64,000 nt of DNA from Trichopria drosophilae (Eukaryota > Arthropoda > Insecta > Hymenoptera > Diapriidae): positions 19,813,001-19,877,000 of the forward strand of contig CM059587.1 in NCBI GenBank assembly GCA_030407085.1, read 5' to 3'. Positions 56,501-64,000 of this stretch are shown here, piece by piece. Below the pieces are notes generated by a model, which worked only from the letters and a program-made list of their open reading frames with translations, was not told the DNA's origin and ran no database searches. The stretch's first letter is position 1. Each line of letters begins with the position of its first letter. The translations under genes were made by a program, and so were the position numbers.

Positions 56501-56600
56501 AGACGCGTCGCAAATCTTCTGGCGTCGTACGATAAGTAAGATTATCGACTTTTAAAGAAACCATCCCGTCAATACGGGGAGGAGGTCTTCCGTAGCTCAT
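50314..56600 (-). CDS. SRSF2: SR splicing factor SRSF2/SC35-like, three exons
   Basis: Joining 56600-56419, 51083-50940 and 50506-50314 gives 172 codons with phases kept and GT-AG introns. Residues 13-90 form one RRM: RNP2 is SLKVDNL (15-21) and RNP1 is RGFAFVRF (55-62), spanning the first splice junction. After a short Gly/Arg/Pro hinge ([15 protein letters not shown]) comes an Arg-Ser domain of alternating RS and RD dipeptides ending SRSKSR. SC35-type proteins bind exonic enhancers in pre-mRNA in the nucleus and recruit the spliceosome. It is shorter than the human protein (about 220 aa), with a shorter RS tail. Intron 1 is about 5.3 kb. The last codons AGGTAAAG resemble a 5' splice site, so an alternative tail is possible. 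Confidence 0.94.
50626..50909 (-). mobile_element. solo Penelope-type pLTR in SRSF2 intron 2
   Basis: Flanked by an exact 15-bp direct repeat, AGAAAATATTGATAT (50611-50625 and 50910-50924), the probable target duplication. On the minus strand it starts with a TATAAATAG box, followed by an inverted repeat (GGGCTCTG arms at 50635 and 50857) and a hammerhead-like core at 50756-50729. It carries no protein. It fits a solo pLTR or a short non-autonomous Penelope derivative. Confidence 0.65.
50729..50756 (-). ncRNA. hammerhead-like core in solo pLTR
   Basis: The minus strand reads CTGAAGA, GG, stem GACC, loop CGAGA, stem GGTC, T, GAAAC. CUGANGA and GAAA are both exact. The flanking AGACTC and GAGTC segments near 50719 and 50762 could pair as an outer helix. 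Activity is untested. Confidence 0.45.
50940..51083 (-). CDS. SRSF2: SRSF2-like exon 2
   Basis: Acceptor TTTTAG before 51083; encodes [40 protein letters not shown] and SRGSRRFR, completing the RRM and the hinge. Donor GTAAAA from 50939. Confidence 0.95.
51084..51615. other. SRSF2 intron 1, 3' part
   Basis: Holds a partial repeat of the CACTGTAAAA type (51282-51420). Otherwise AT-rich. Confidence 0.4.
51616..52805. mobile_element. CATGGTGGC-ended element with CCCTGAC repeats
   Basis: The left end CATGGTGGC pairs with the right end GCCACCATG. Just inside both ends are clustered CCCTGACTTTTCCC or CCCTGACATTTCCC motifs, but in direct, not inverted, orientation. The interior 1.0 kb is AT-rich and non-coding. 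Superfamily not known to me. Confidence 0.55.
52865..53110 (+). mobile_element. probable LINE 3' end with (AAAT)n tail
   Basis: Ends in an AAAT microsatellite at 53086-53110, preceded by TTAAGGATGTTATCCTCCA. This is typical of LINE 3' UTRs, but no coding remnant was recognised. The left edge is uncertain. Confidence 0.4.
53111..53885 (+). pseudogene. LINE RT C-terminal remnant split by a MITE
   Basis: The frame from 53124 reads [20 protein letters not shown] then [11 protein letters not shown], and continues past a stop to NCLINYKIYKLRH and [10 protein letters not shown], the usual end of a CR1/L2-type LINE RT. A Mutator-type MITE (53449-53651) interrupts it. The 3' tail is ATTGAATTGAATTGAATAAA at about 53857-53876. 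Confidence 0.55.
53449..53651. mobile_element. Mutator-like MITE 1, 203 bp
   Basis: Inverted ends ATGACGCTGAAGCTAGCAGC and GCTGCTAGCTTCAACGTCAT, flanked by an exact 9-bp duplication AATATATTT (53440-53448; 53652-53660). Nine-bp duplications with long inverted ends are typical of Mutator-like elements. Non-coding. Confidence 0.88.
54085..54440 (+). repeat. two-copy tandem repeat, period about 191 bp
   Basis: ACTAATAACCGATTGACGTC begins at 54085 and again at 54276, each followed by ACATGTAAAATCACAT and AAATTTATCATGATTTT. Confidence 0.8.
54454..54644. mobile_element. Mutator-like MITE 2, 191 bp
   Basis: Inverted ends ATGACGCTGAAGCTAGCAGC and complement, flanked by exact 9-bp AGAATTGAT (54445-54453; 54645-54653). 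Same family as 53449-53651. Confidence 0.88.
54654..55872. other. SRSF2 intron 1, 5' part
   Basis: AT-rich. A lone fragment of the fold-back core (GATTCATAATCAGCAACCC) lies at about 55017-55036, without visible TTAA ends. Nothing else recognised. Confidence 0.45.
55873..55975. mobile_element. short palindrome, about 103 bp
   Basis: Arms TAGGTTCGTTCGATTTAGG and AAATCGAACGCACCTA pair, and inner arms TTATCGTTC and GACGATAA pair. Likely a tiny MITE. Confidence 0.7.
55976..56418. other. SRSF2 intron 1, donor-proximal
   Basis: No repeat or gene was seen; it includes the read-through of the exon 1 frame. Confidence 0.45.
56419..56600 (-). CDS. SRSF2: SRSF2-like exon 1
   Basis: Starts [20 protein letters not shown], the family N-terminus, and ends RESRGFAFV plus two bases. 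Donor GTATGT from 56418 on the minus strand. The open frame continues past this donor to 56241, but that part is intron. Confidence 0.95.
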
Positions 56601-56770
56601 GTCGCCAGATTTATCCTGGAACTTCCTCGAATTGAAACGTGTAGACGACGTTTTTATGCCTTATAGAAACAAAAGCAGCGTTAAAAAGGCTTGCCCGACA
56701 CACAAGCGACGTACACTCCAGCAAAGACTAGCACAAGATGGCGAATGATGCCGACGTGCCGTACCAAGTA
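56601..56770 (-). promoter_or_regulatory. SRSF2-like 5' UTR and promoter region
   Basis: GC-richer, CpG-containing sequence directly upstream of the start codon, then falling to AT-rich beyond about 56930. No TATA box is evident, as usual for housekeeping splicing-factor genes. The boundary is from composition only. Confidence 0.4.
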
Positions 56771-56979
56771 ACGGACAGATGCGTCTTCCTGTCAGAGTCT
56801 CCCCACCCCTGACCAGAATAGAAAACCGGAAGTCGCTGAACTTCGATCAGGCAACTACTACTCTAGTCAAAACTCTGTGTTCCCATTGGTCCGTATACAG
56901 TACGCATATGACGTACTTTGGCGGGAAATTTGAACTATTACGAATAAAGCTTATAAATAAGATTTAAAGAATCACAAAA

Positions 56980-57180
56980 ATTAATCAGATTTTTATATTA
57001 AAATAAAATTTCATCAGATTTTATACTAAATAAAAATTAATCAGATTTTGATATTAAAATAAAATTAAATCAAATTTTATACTAAATAAAAATTAATCAG
57101 ATTTTTATATTAAAATAAAATTTAATCAGATTTTATTCATAAATAAAAATTAATCAGACTTTTTTATTAAAATAAAATTT
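56980..57180 (+). repeat. tandem repeat, about 57-bp unit, 3.6 copies
   Basis: TTAATCAGATTTT recurs at 56980, 57037, 57093 and 57149, with TTAAAATAAAATTT half-way through each unit. Confidence 0.85.
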
Positions 57181-57484
57181 GGATAAACTTCCGAAAACGC
57201 CCCCAACCGATTTTAATGTACATTGGTATACTTACGTATTTCGGGGTGCTGATTACGGAAAAGATAATGAAAATTGGCGCAAATTTTATTTTCATGGTGA
57301 AAACCTTAAAAAACCACCATAATTTATGTTTTTTTTTGCAATTATCTCATAAAATACTCAAAATTTCGAAAAATTCTTCCAATAAAAGTTGTAGATTTGA
57401 TCGAAATACACATTTTATATTCTATGCATATTCCCGCCAAAATCGATAGTTTTTGAGAAAAATCGAAAAAACTACAAAACACCA

Positions 57485-57756
57485 TGCCTAGCCCTAACAA
57501 TGCCTAAAAGCATATGCGTGCCCTAAAATTAACCTAACCTAACCAGTCAGAACTCTACCTAGCCCTAATAATGCGTGAAAGCATATGGGTGCCCAAAAAA
57601 AATAACCTAAGCTATCCAGTCACAAGTCTGCCTAGCCCTAACAATGCCTAAAAGCATATGGGTGCCTTAAAACTAACCTAACCTAACCAGTCACTACTCT
57701 GCCTAGCCCTAACAATGCCTAAAAGCATATGCGTGCCCTAAAACTAACCTAACCTT
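57485..57756 (+). repeat. tandem repeat, about 72-bp unit with CCTAA motifs
   Basis: CCTAGCCCTAA-type units begin at about 57485, 57556, 57629 and 57700. Each contains GCATATGCGTGCC or a variant and ends in AACCTAACCTAACCAGTCA. The CCTAA triplets match the complement of the insect telomere repeat TTAGG. Confidence 0.85.
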
Positions 57757-57758
57757 TT

Positions 57759-58679
57759 TTAACCCTTTCAGTCACGAATTTTTCCAGCCACGGAATTTTT
57801 TTGAAATTTTGTATACTTGAGTTTTTGAGGTCGCTGATTATGAATCCGGTGTCAGATCTTAAAAATTCAAAATGGAGGATCCAATATGGCCGACCAAAAA
57901 TTTGAAAGATAATGAATTTAGCTAATATTTGGTATATAGGGGTTTTGGTATTCTTTTTTCGTTTTTTTTATTTGGGTTCGTGATCAGCGACATAAAAACC
58001 CCTATATACCAAATATTAGACAAAATCATAATTTTTCAAAATTTTTGTAGGCCATATTAGATCCGCCATTTTGAATTTTGAAAATCTGACACCGGATTCG
58101 TAGTCAGCGACATAAAAAACTCCGGCATACCGAATTTCAAATAATAATAGCGATTAGTTCATCCTGACATGAATTTCTTTTGAAAATTATGCCTTTTTTG
58201 GTACTAATTTGTTAATAAAAATAATTATTTAAAATAATTTTGTAATATTATTGTTTGTTAACAGTTATTGGACTCTTAAGAAAGCCAGGAACAAAAAAAT
58301 CGCATTGAAATCGAGAACTATCTGTTCAAAAACCTTAAAAAAACGAGAGCATCTAGGTGGGACACTGCACGGAGAAAAATAATCAGCAAAATCAGCCGAA
58401 AAATCCGCAGATTCTACCAATTTTATCCTATAGGGACAGCTGTTGGAATTCCGTAGGGATAGCCGATAATTTCAGCTAAATTTACTGAAAAAGTCCGCAA
58501 ATTTAACGGAACAAATCTGCTAATGTAGCGGAAATTTAGAGCTAAGCGCGAATTGAGTAGGGTTAAGGCTACATTAGCAGAATCAAAACAGCTAAAATTG
58601 CATATATTTTCGGCAATTCCAGCCGAAAATTTTAGCTGATATGAATCAGCTAATCCAGCGGAGTCATTTAAAGGGTTAA
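57759..58679. mobile_element. piggyBac-like fold-back element 5, with nested insert
   Basis: TTAA at 57759-57762, followed by CCCTTTCAGTCACG. The right end is AAAGGG and TTAA at 58676-58679. The core is present in both orientations (GTCGCTGATTATGAATCCG near 57830; ATTCGTAGTCAGCGACATA near 58098). A copy of the ACACGGAGAAAAAT repeat is inserted at 58368 and replaces most of the right end. Confidence 0.65.
58368..58669 (-). mobile_element. ACACGGAGAAAAAT repeat, copy 2 (about 302 bp)
   Basis: Inverted relative to 19703-20015 and almost identical. The end corresponding to the copy 1 left end is cut after CGGAGTCATTT, missing the last 12-14 bp of the inverted repeat. Confidence 0.8.
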
Positions 58680-59151
58680 TACATTCTTTGATCAACAGTA
58701 AAGGGTAAACATTATTAATTAAAGTTTTTTCTACCGACTTTAAGTTCTTTTTTCTAAATGAAATATGTGATAGCATTGGCATTGGGTGATTTGAGTTGAA
58801 ATTCAGGTATCTGCCCGACCATGTGTCTTTATGAAACCAGTCGGTCAGCAAGTACCCATCCTGTTTTTTAATTATCAAAACATCTAAAAAGTTAATCTTA
58901 TTATTTTATTCCTTATTAAGAGTGAATTTAATTTTGTTTTCTAATCCTCCGATTTTTTGAAAACTGTTAAAAATTGTTAAAATTGTATTTTCTGAATCTT
59001 CAGGTATACAAGTTGGAATATCGACGACATATCTGAAATAAAATGGTAAAGCAAAAGGTAGTTTATCAATTAAAATTTCTTTTAAAAAATCCATGATGAT
59101 GTCTGAAGCTATGAGAGTTTCATATAATGCTTGTTCAAAAGTGGGTTTCAT
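58680..59151 (-). pseudogene. Penelope-like RT fragment
   Basis: From 59151: KPTFEQALYETLIASDIIMD, LPFYFRYVVDIPTCIPEDSE (catalytic box YVVD in place of YVDD) and KKIKFTLNKE-like text. After a shift it continues with NFLDVLIIKKQDGYLLTDWF, HKDTWSGRYLNFNSNHPMPM and LINNVYPLLLIKECIN. The altered catalytic Asp, the shift and truncation at both ends make it inactive. The GIY-YIG part is absent. Confidence 0.8.
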
Positions 59152-59291
59152 ATAATTCTCCTTGAAAAATGAGTTTCATAAAATGCTGATTCAGAATTCC
59201 GTTTTAGTATAGAATAAGCTCCTTATTTCCTTCGATTTCACTCTGCCACTTGATTATTTGACAATAAAGTGTTTAAATTTCAAAAAATGAT

Positions 59292-60554
59292 ATACACGGT
59301 TCGTTGGAACCAACTTCAGGTATAAAAAAATTTGAACCTATAGTAATACTGAAAAAACCTTTATTTAAAATATTTCATCGAGGGCTTTTCAAAATATTGC
59401 AATTTCAATATTTTATTGCAATTGTGTAGAGTATGGTATCTATGCTAAGTATATAGTAAACGCTGCAGTGTATTCCAACATTCAACTTATGAGAAGCTTC
59501 CAGTGGACAATTTTTTTTTATCTAAGTATGAAGAAGTTGAATGCAGAATTTTAAATTTTTTGCTAGTAAAATACGCGAGTTGTGTATAATTATCGACTGG
59601 GCCACGAGCGAGTTTTCAATAGCGTCAGTTTGGCCGATTACAATATTTACTAAAAGAACTGGACAACTATTTTATGTTATCTATACAGTTTAGAACGAAC
59701 CCAACAAAGTTCGAAAATACTTTATTTTAATTCTTTCATCGAGTGCTTAGAAATATTTCAATATATATTGAATAGTTTGTTTTTCATCCATAACATCAGA
59801 TAATTAACTGAATAATATAAGCATTAAATTAATCAATACGTAAATATTATAAAAAAGAAAAATTCACTTGACTATCGAGAATGCAGCACGAAATCGGGAG
59901 TATAAAGCGCGCCTATCGGTGGAAAACGTAACTTTCTATCTTTTGCATCTATTTATAGATATTTAATGCTATTTTCATTATAATTATTTTATTTGCTTAA
60001 TGCCGCTTTTGTTATATCCAGCATTATGATTATGGAAAAATTACGAAAAACAATCAAATTAATATACTAAAATATGTATAACTCTTCAATGAAATGTACG
60101 AAATAAAGTATTTTAGAACTTTGTTGGGTTTATCCTAAAGTGAAGATAATGCGAAATAGTTGGCGAATTTTTTTAGACATGGATATTGTAAACCACTGAA
60201 TTGTAGCTATTGACAAACCGCTCGACATACTCGATAAAAATACAAAAGTCACGTATTTTACTTCCAAATAATTTGAAATTTTTTCGGTAACTTCTTCGTG
60301 CTTAGAAGAAAAATTTGTCACCTGGAAGATTTCTGTAAGTTGAAGTTAGTAACACTCGGCAGTATACTCAGCATATATACTACTCTGCACATTTGAAATA
60401 AAATATTTAAATTCCAATATCTCGAAAAGCCCTTGATGAAATATTTTAAATAAAGGTTTTTTTGAGCATTACTAGATTAATATTAAAGAGCGATAGGCGA
60501 AAAATTGTGGTTCATTTTTTTAATAACTGAAGTTGGTTCCAACGAACCGTGTAT
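59292..60554. mobile_element. long fold-back element, 1.26 kb
   Basis: The left end ATACACGGTTCGTTGGAACC is matched by the right complement GGTTCCAACGAACCGTGTAT, and pairing extends inward (AATATTTCATCGAGGGCTTTT against AAAGCCCTTGATGAAATATT). A second pair further in uses ACAAAGTTCGAAAATACTTT and AAGTATTTTAGAACTTTGT. No transposase seen. Confidence 0.82.
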
Positions 60555-60837
60555 AGTAATAATATTGCTGCTTCCTATTAGTTGTTAGTATAAAAAAATA
60601 AAATTTGAACGATAAATTATGCAATTTCAGTTTTCATAATTTCATCGTTTATTTACAGGTTTACTATTAAGTTTCAGAAAAAAATGCTTTTTTGTAGAAA
60701 ATTTTCTGCTCTTCACTTTTTATTGGAAACATTTTTTCGCCAGACCCACAGTTTTTGATATAAATGCAGAAAACTGACAAAAAAATGAATTTTTTGCGGT
60801 ATTTTCAAAATTTCAGTCAGGCTATGGCCGAGCGACA

Positions 60838-62297
60838 ATTGAGGACGTGGATCTTAAAAGGGGTCGCGCTCTCAAACGGTCGGAAAAGTATTGTCCACCC
60901 GTAACAATGAAATCTAAGGGAGACTTTATTCAATAAATGTTGTTGACTTGAACTCGTCATATCTCCTCAGAAACTACATGAAAAATTCTGAAATTTTCAG
61001 GGTACATGCACAAGATAGTGGCGAAAGAGATTGGTGAAGTTAAGTTAACAAAATATCTACCGAATTATTAATAATAATTAACAAATGTAGAAGTAAATTT
61101 AATGAGCTCGAAAATTCGCCGTTTGCGAGCTATATCGAGAAAAAGTGTGTTACAAAATTTACTTTAGAGAAAACTTCCAGTGGGAAAGTTGTTCGTCAAT
61201 GTATGACGATGATTTCTGCAAAGTTTCAAATTTTTTGGAACTAAGATGCGTTAATCATACGTCATTATCTAAAAAATGCGTGGGGCGCTGATGCCGGCGA
61301 TTCTGCACGCTTCATTTCATACACCACATACAAGGAACATACGAGGAACAAAACATTCTGTATAAATTTATGATTAATATTACTTTATTTATAGACTTAA
61401 TAATATTTTGTTGTATTTTTAATTTATGTACAGTACTTTTTCAACGCAGATTAGTTATTTCCTTTCAGACATGAAAGGTTTACAGGAATCGCTATGGCTT
61501 TTTCTTCCTGTTCTTCTTGAAATATTGTTTTTGTCGCTCATTATAAACAAAATTTACTGATCACGCCATAAAAAATACTTATTATAATATTAAATACAAT
61601 ATTTCATAAGACAAAACGACTTCCCTTACCTTACGGGACTCGACGTGCATGAACTTGTAAAACATTGTTGTCGTATAATAGAAGAGGCGGAAAGTTTAAA
61701 AATATTACATCTTATATTAATCTAATATAATTTGCTAATTAACTAATAAGTATTAATTTATAATCAATATCAAACATAAATTTATACAGAATGTTTTGTT
61801 CTTCGTATGTTCCTTGTATGTGATGTATGAAATGAAGCGTGCAGAATCGCCGGCATCAGCGACCCACGCGTTTTTTAGATAATAACGTATAATTAACGCA
61901 TCTTAGTTTCAAAAAATTTGAAACTTTGCAAAAATCTTCGTCATACATTGACGAACAACTTTCCCACTAGAAGTTTTCTCTAACGTAAATTTTGTAACAC
62001 ACTTTTTCTCGATATAGCTCGCAAACAGCGAATTTAATTTACTTCTACTTTTGTTAATTATTATTAACAATTCGGCAGATATTTTGTTAACTTAACTTCA
62101 CCTATCTGTTTCACTACTATCTTGTGCATGTACCCTGAAAATTTCAGAATTTTGTATGCAGTTTTTGAGGAGATATGACGAGTTCAAGTCAACAACATTT
62201 ATTGAATAAAGTCTCTCTTAGATTTCATTGTTACGCGTGGACAATACTTTTCCGACCGTTTGAGAGCGCGACCCCTTTTAAGATCCATGTCCTCAAT
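60838..62297. mobile_element. long fold-back element, 1.46 kb, arms about 545 bp
   Basis: The left arm 60838-61382 and right arm 61755-62297 are close complements, beginning ATTGAGGACGTGGATCTTAA and ending TTAAGATCCATGTCCTCAAT. The arms keep GGTCGCGCTCTCAAACGGTC, CGATATAGCTCGCAAACxGCG-like and GCCGGCATCAGCG-like blocks. The central 370 bp is AT-rich. Short frames only. Confidence 0.88.
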
Positions 62298-63011
62298 TTC
62301 TTTTGTGAAATTTAGATTCAGCAGCTCAAAATACACGAAAAATACGTTGGACATTTTTCTAGGTGGCCCAAACTTTCCGAAAATCTACCAAAGATTACGT
62401 GAATTTACGCGGTAAGATTTTTATGGGTACGGATACGTTTTATCGAAAGCTTTTATTAAATGTGTTATACGGATGCCAACAATAAATTTTGTTGTTAAAT
62501 TTGAAAGTTTGCAGTATACAGGAATCAGTTCTTTATTTTTTCGCTAGTTGATGATCTTTATGGGTGTGGTTCTGCGTAGGATTCAGAAAGCGGAGAAATT
62601 TTAGTTTTTCGATAGTCACAAAAGTGGTACACCGAATCCACAGCCAATGATCTTTATTTTAGTGAATTGCAAGATGTAATATAATTTCAAGTTTTCATGA
62701 TAGTTTATAACTGGTATATAATGGTACAATAACAGAAATATCTGCTAACCGAAATTTAGCAGTCAAATCGCTATAATGGCCAGCGTAACTATTAGTGTGC
62801 ATTTATAGCCAGAAGTCATTAGCACTGCACTCAGTTATAATACGAGAAAATGGTAGTTGTTTTCGGTCCGCCGCAAAACGTTTACCTGTGCCGATTATTT
62901 AAAAGATTCTTATTTGTTTATTCCAAGAGGACTGAAAATTACCTTCAATTTTAACATAAAGGTCGGGGTTTTTAATCAACTGCATTGCCTTTTGGGTTAT
63001 CCAATCCGGGT
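62298..63011. other. unexplained sequence
   Basis: No gene or repeat recognised. Confidence 0.4.
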
Positions 63012-63136
63012 ACAGGACGTTTTGGCTCCGCCGTTTTGGCGCCGGATGTTTTGGCGTCGCCGTTTTGGCGCCAGGGACGTTTTGGCGCCAAACTGTTTTA
63101 ACGGTGATCATTTTGGTGCGAGGACATTTTAGTGCA
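63012..63136 (+). repeat. GACGTTTTGGCGCC minisatellite
   Basis: Five to seven degenerate units of 14-19 bp containing GTTTTGGCGCC, which includes the self-complementary GGCGCC. Strikingly GC-rich against its surroundings. Confidence 0.85.
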
Positions 63137-64000
63137 AAATACTAACCTGTAACTAGTCACAATTTTATGGCATAAACCGAAAAATGTTTGTTTGCAAGGC
63201 TATTCGCAAAATAAGCCCGTTTTTCCTTATGATCAGTGTCACATACCCCCTCTCAGTAGTTCATTTTGTCGTCGGAAAACACTTGGTTTTCTGAAATAAA
63301 CCTGAAAACAGTAAAAAATGGCCGAATTTTTATAATTGCTATTTACATACATACTAATGGGCTACTTGCATCAAAATTTTTTGTTGGTTTTTATTGGATC
63401 ATTAGAAAGTATGGGTTAGATTATTACATACAAAAATACATTCCTGTGTTTTTTGTGAGTTTTTATATATTTTTTGAACACTTAAAGTTCGACTACTTTT
63501 GAAACGGCCTGTTTTGCGCGCTATTGAGGCGTGACGTCACTGTTCACTCTGTAACCTAACCTTTCTGTCCTATATATACAAACAATACAAAACTCCGAAA
63601 TCAGTTGAACTCCAATATTGAAAATGTCAACACAAAATACGGTTTCTGTCTAACACTGTGCTCCGGGCAAACCCTTTCACGTATATAGCAATATTTGTTT
63701 TCCCTGCATAGTTCTACGTATCCAACAGCCGAATCTCCATAATTCTCGCGTTTTGACCTACAATAAAATCATTTTTAATATTCACATTATCTTATAACGA
63801 TATTATAATTAGATATATACATTATCAGAACATATCAGTATTGGATGTGACATTTTGAGGTTATGTCACTCTGCTTCAATGATAAATTGATGTAAATACA
63901 TTAAAATAATTTGTAAAATTAGAAGAATTAAGTATATTTTCTATTTTAAATTTAATTAAATTGTTTTAAATGTAAAGAAAATTACCTGTCAGTCTTGACT
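63137..64000. other. unexplained sequence to window edge
   Basis: A CpG-containing patch near 63500-63560 includes the CRE-like TGACGTCA, followed by a TATATATA box near 63571. This could be a promoter, but no transcript is visible. Otherwise AT-rich. Confidence 0.35.

Noticed and set aside
58423..58878. 151-codon ORF as a single protein
   Set aside because: It is a chance in-frame joining of a Penelope RT fragment with the inserted ACACGGAGAAAAAT repeat.
62857..63132. 91-codon ORF with Arg/Phe-rich end
   Set aside because: The C-terminal part is just the GTTTTGGCGCC minisatellite translated.

Overview
The window is animal nuclear DNA, most likely from an insect. The evidence is split genes with GT-AG introns, AT-rich non-coding DNA, and a dense, layered mix of old and young transposons: Ty3/gypsy, DIRS-like, R4/Dong-like and other LINEs, Penelope-like, Tc1/mariner, pogo-like, piggyBac-like and Mutator-like. 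CCTAA-type motifs in one satellite suit an insect. The order cannot be fixed from sequence alone.

Two host genes can be assembled exon by exon with reading phase preserved. The first is an MBOAT7-type lysophospholipid acyltransferase on the + strand, with six coding exons between 14668 and 38229 giving 458 aa. Its first intron is about 16.5 kb and full of transposons. The second is an SRSF2/SC35-type splicing factor on the - strand, with three coding exons between 56600 and 50314 giving 172 aa. The two genes converge, with about 12 kb of repeat-rich DNA between their 3' ends. No other host gene is secure. One unrecognised ORF (44109-44504) and a CpG-rich block (about 44570-44960) lie between them.

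Layout: 1-8000 holds broken retroelements (gypsy pol; a DIRS-like RT, RNase H and tyrosine recombinase; a LINE) and a mariner element with perfect 28-bp ends but a damaged catalytic triad. 8000-14340 is mostly unexplained AT-rich DNA with Penelope remnants, one split by a TTAA-flanked element. 14340-39080 is the MBOAT7 locus. Its intron 1 carries three pogo-type MITEs, a fold-back element, and an R4-like LINE inserted in a Penelope element with duplicated flanks of about 100 bp. Intron 3 carries tRNA-like SINE heads, a fold-back and a transposase-like relic. 39690-50290 is inverted-repeat elements and MITE clusters. 50314-56770 is the SRSF2 locus, with a solo Penelope-type pLTR in intron 2 and two Mutator-type MITEs with exact 9-bp target duplications in intron 1. 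56980-64000 is tandem repeats, another TTAA element, a Penelope fragment and two large palindromes.

The strongest unexplained signal is a group of five TTAA-flanked fold-back elements. They have different terminal sequences but share one internal core, often present in both orientations. Also notable are three Penelope-type segments with the same TATA box plus hammerhead-like core layout, and a 0.3-kb repeat whose two copies, 38 kb apart, translate identically over 80 codons.
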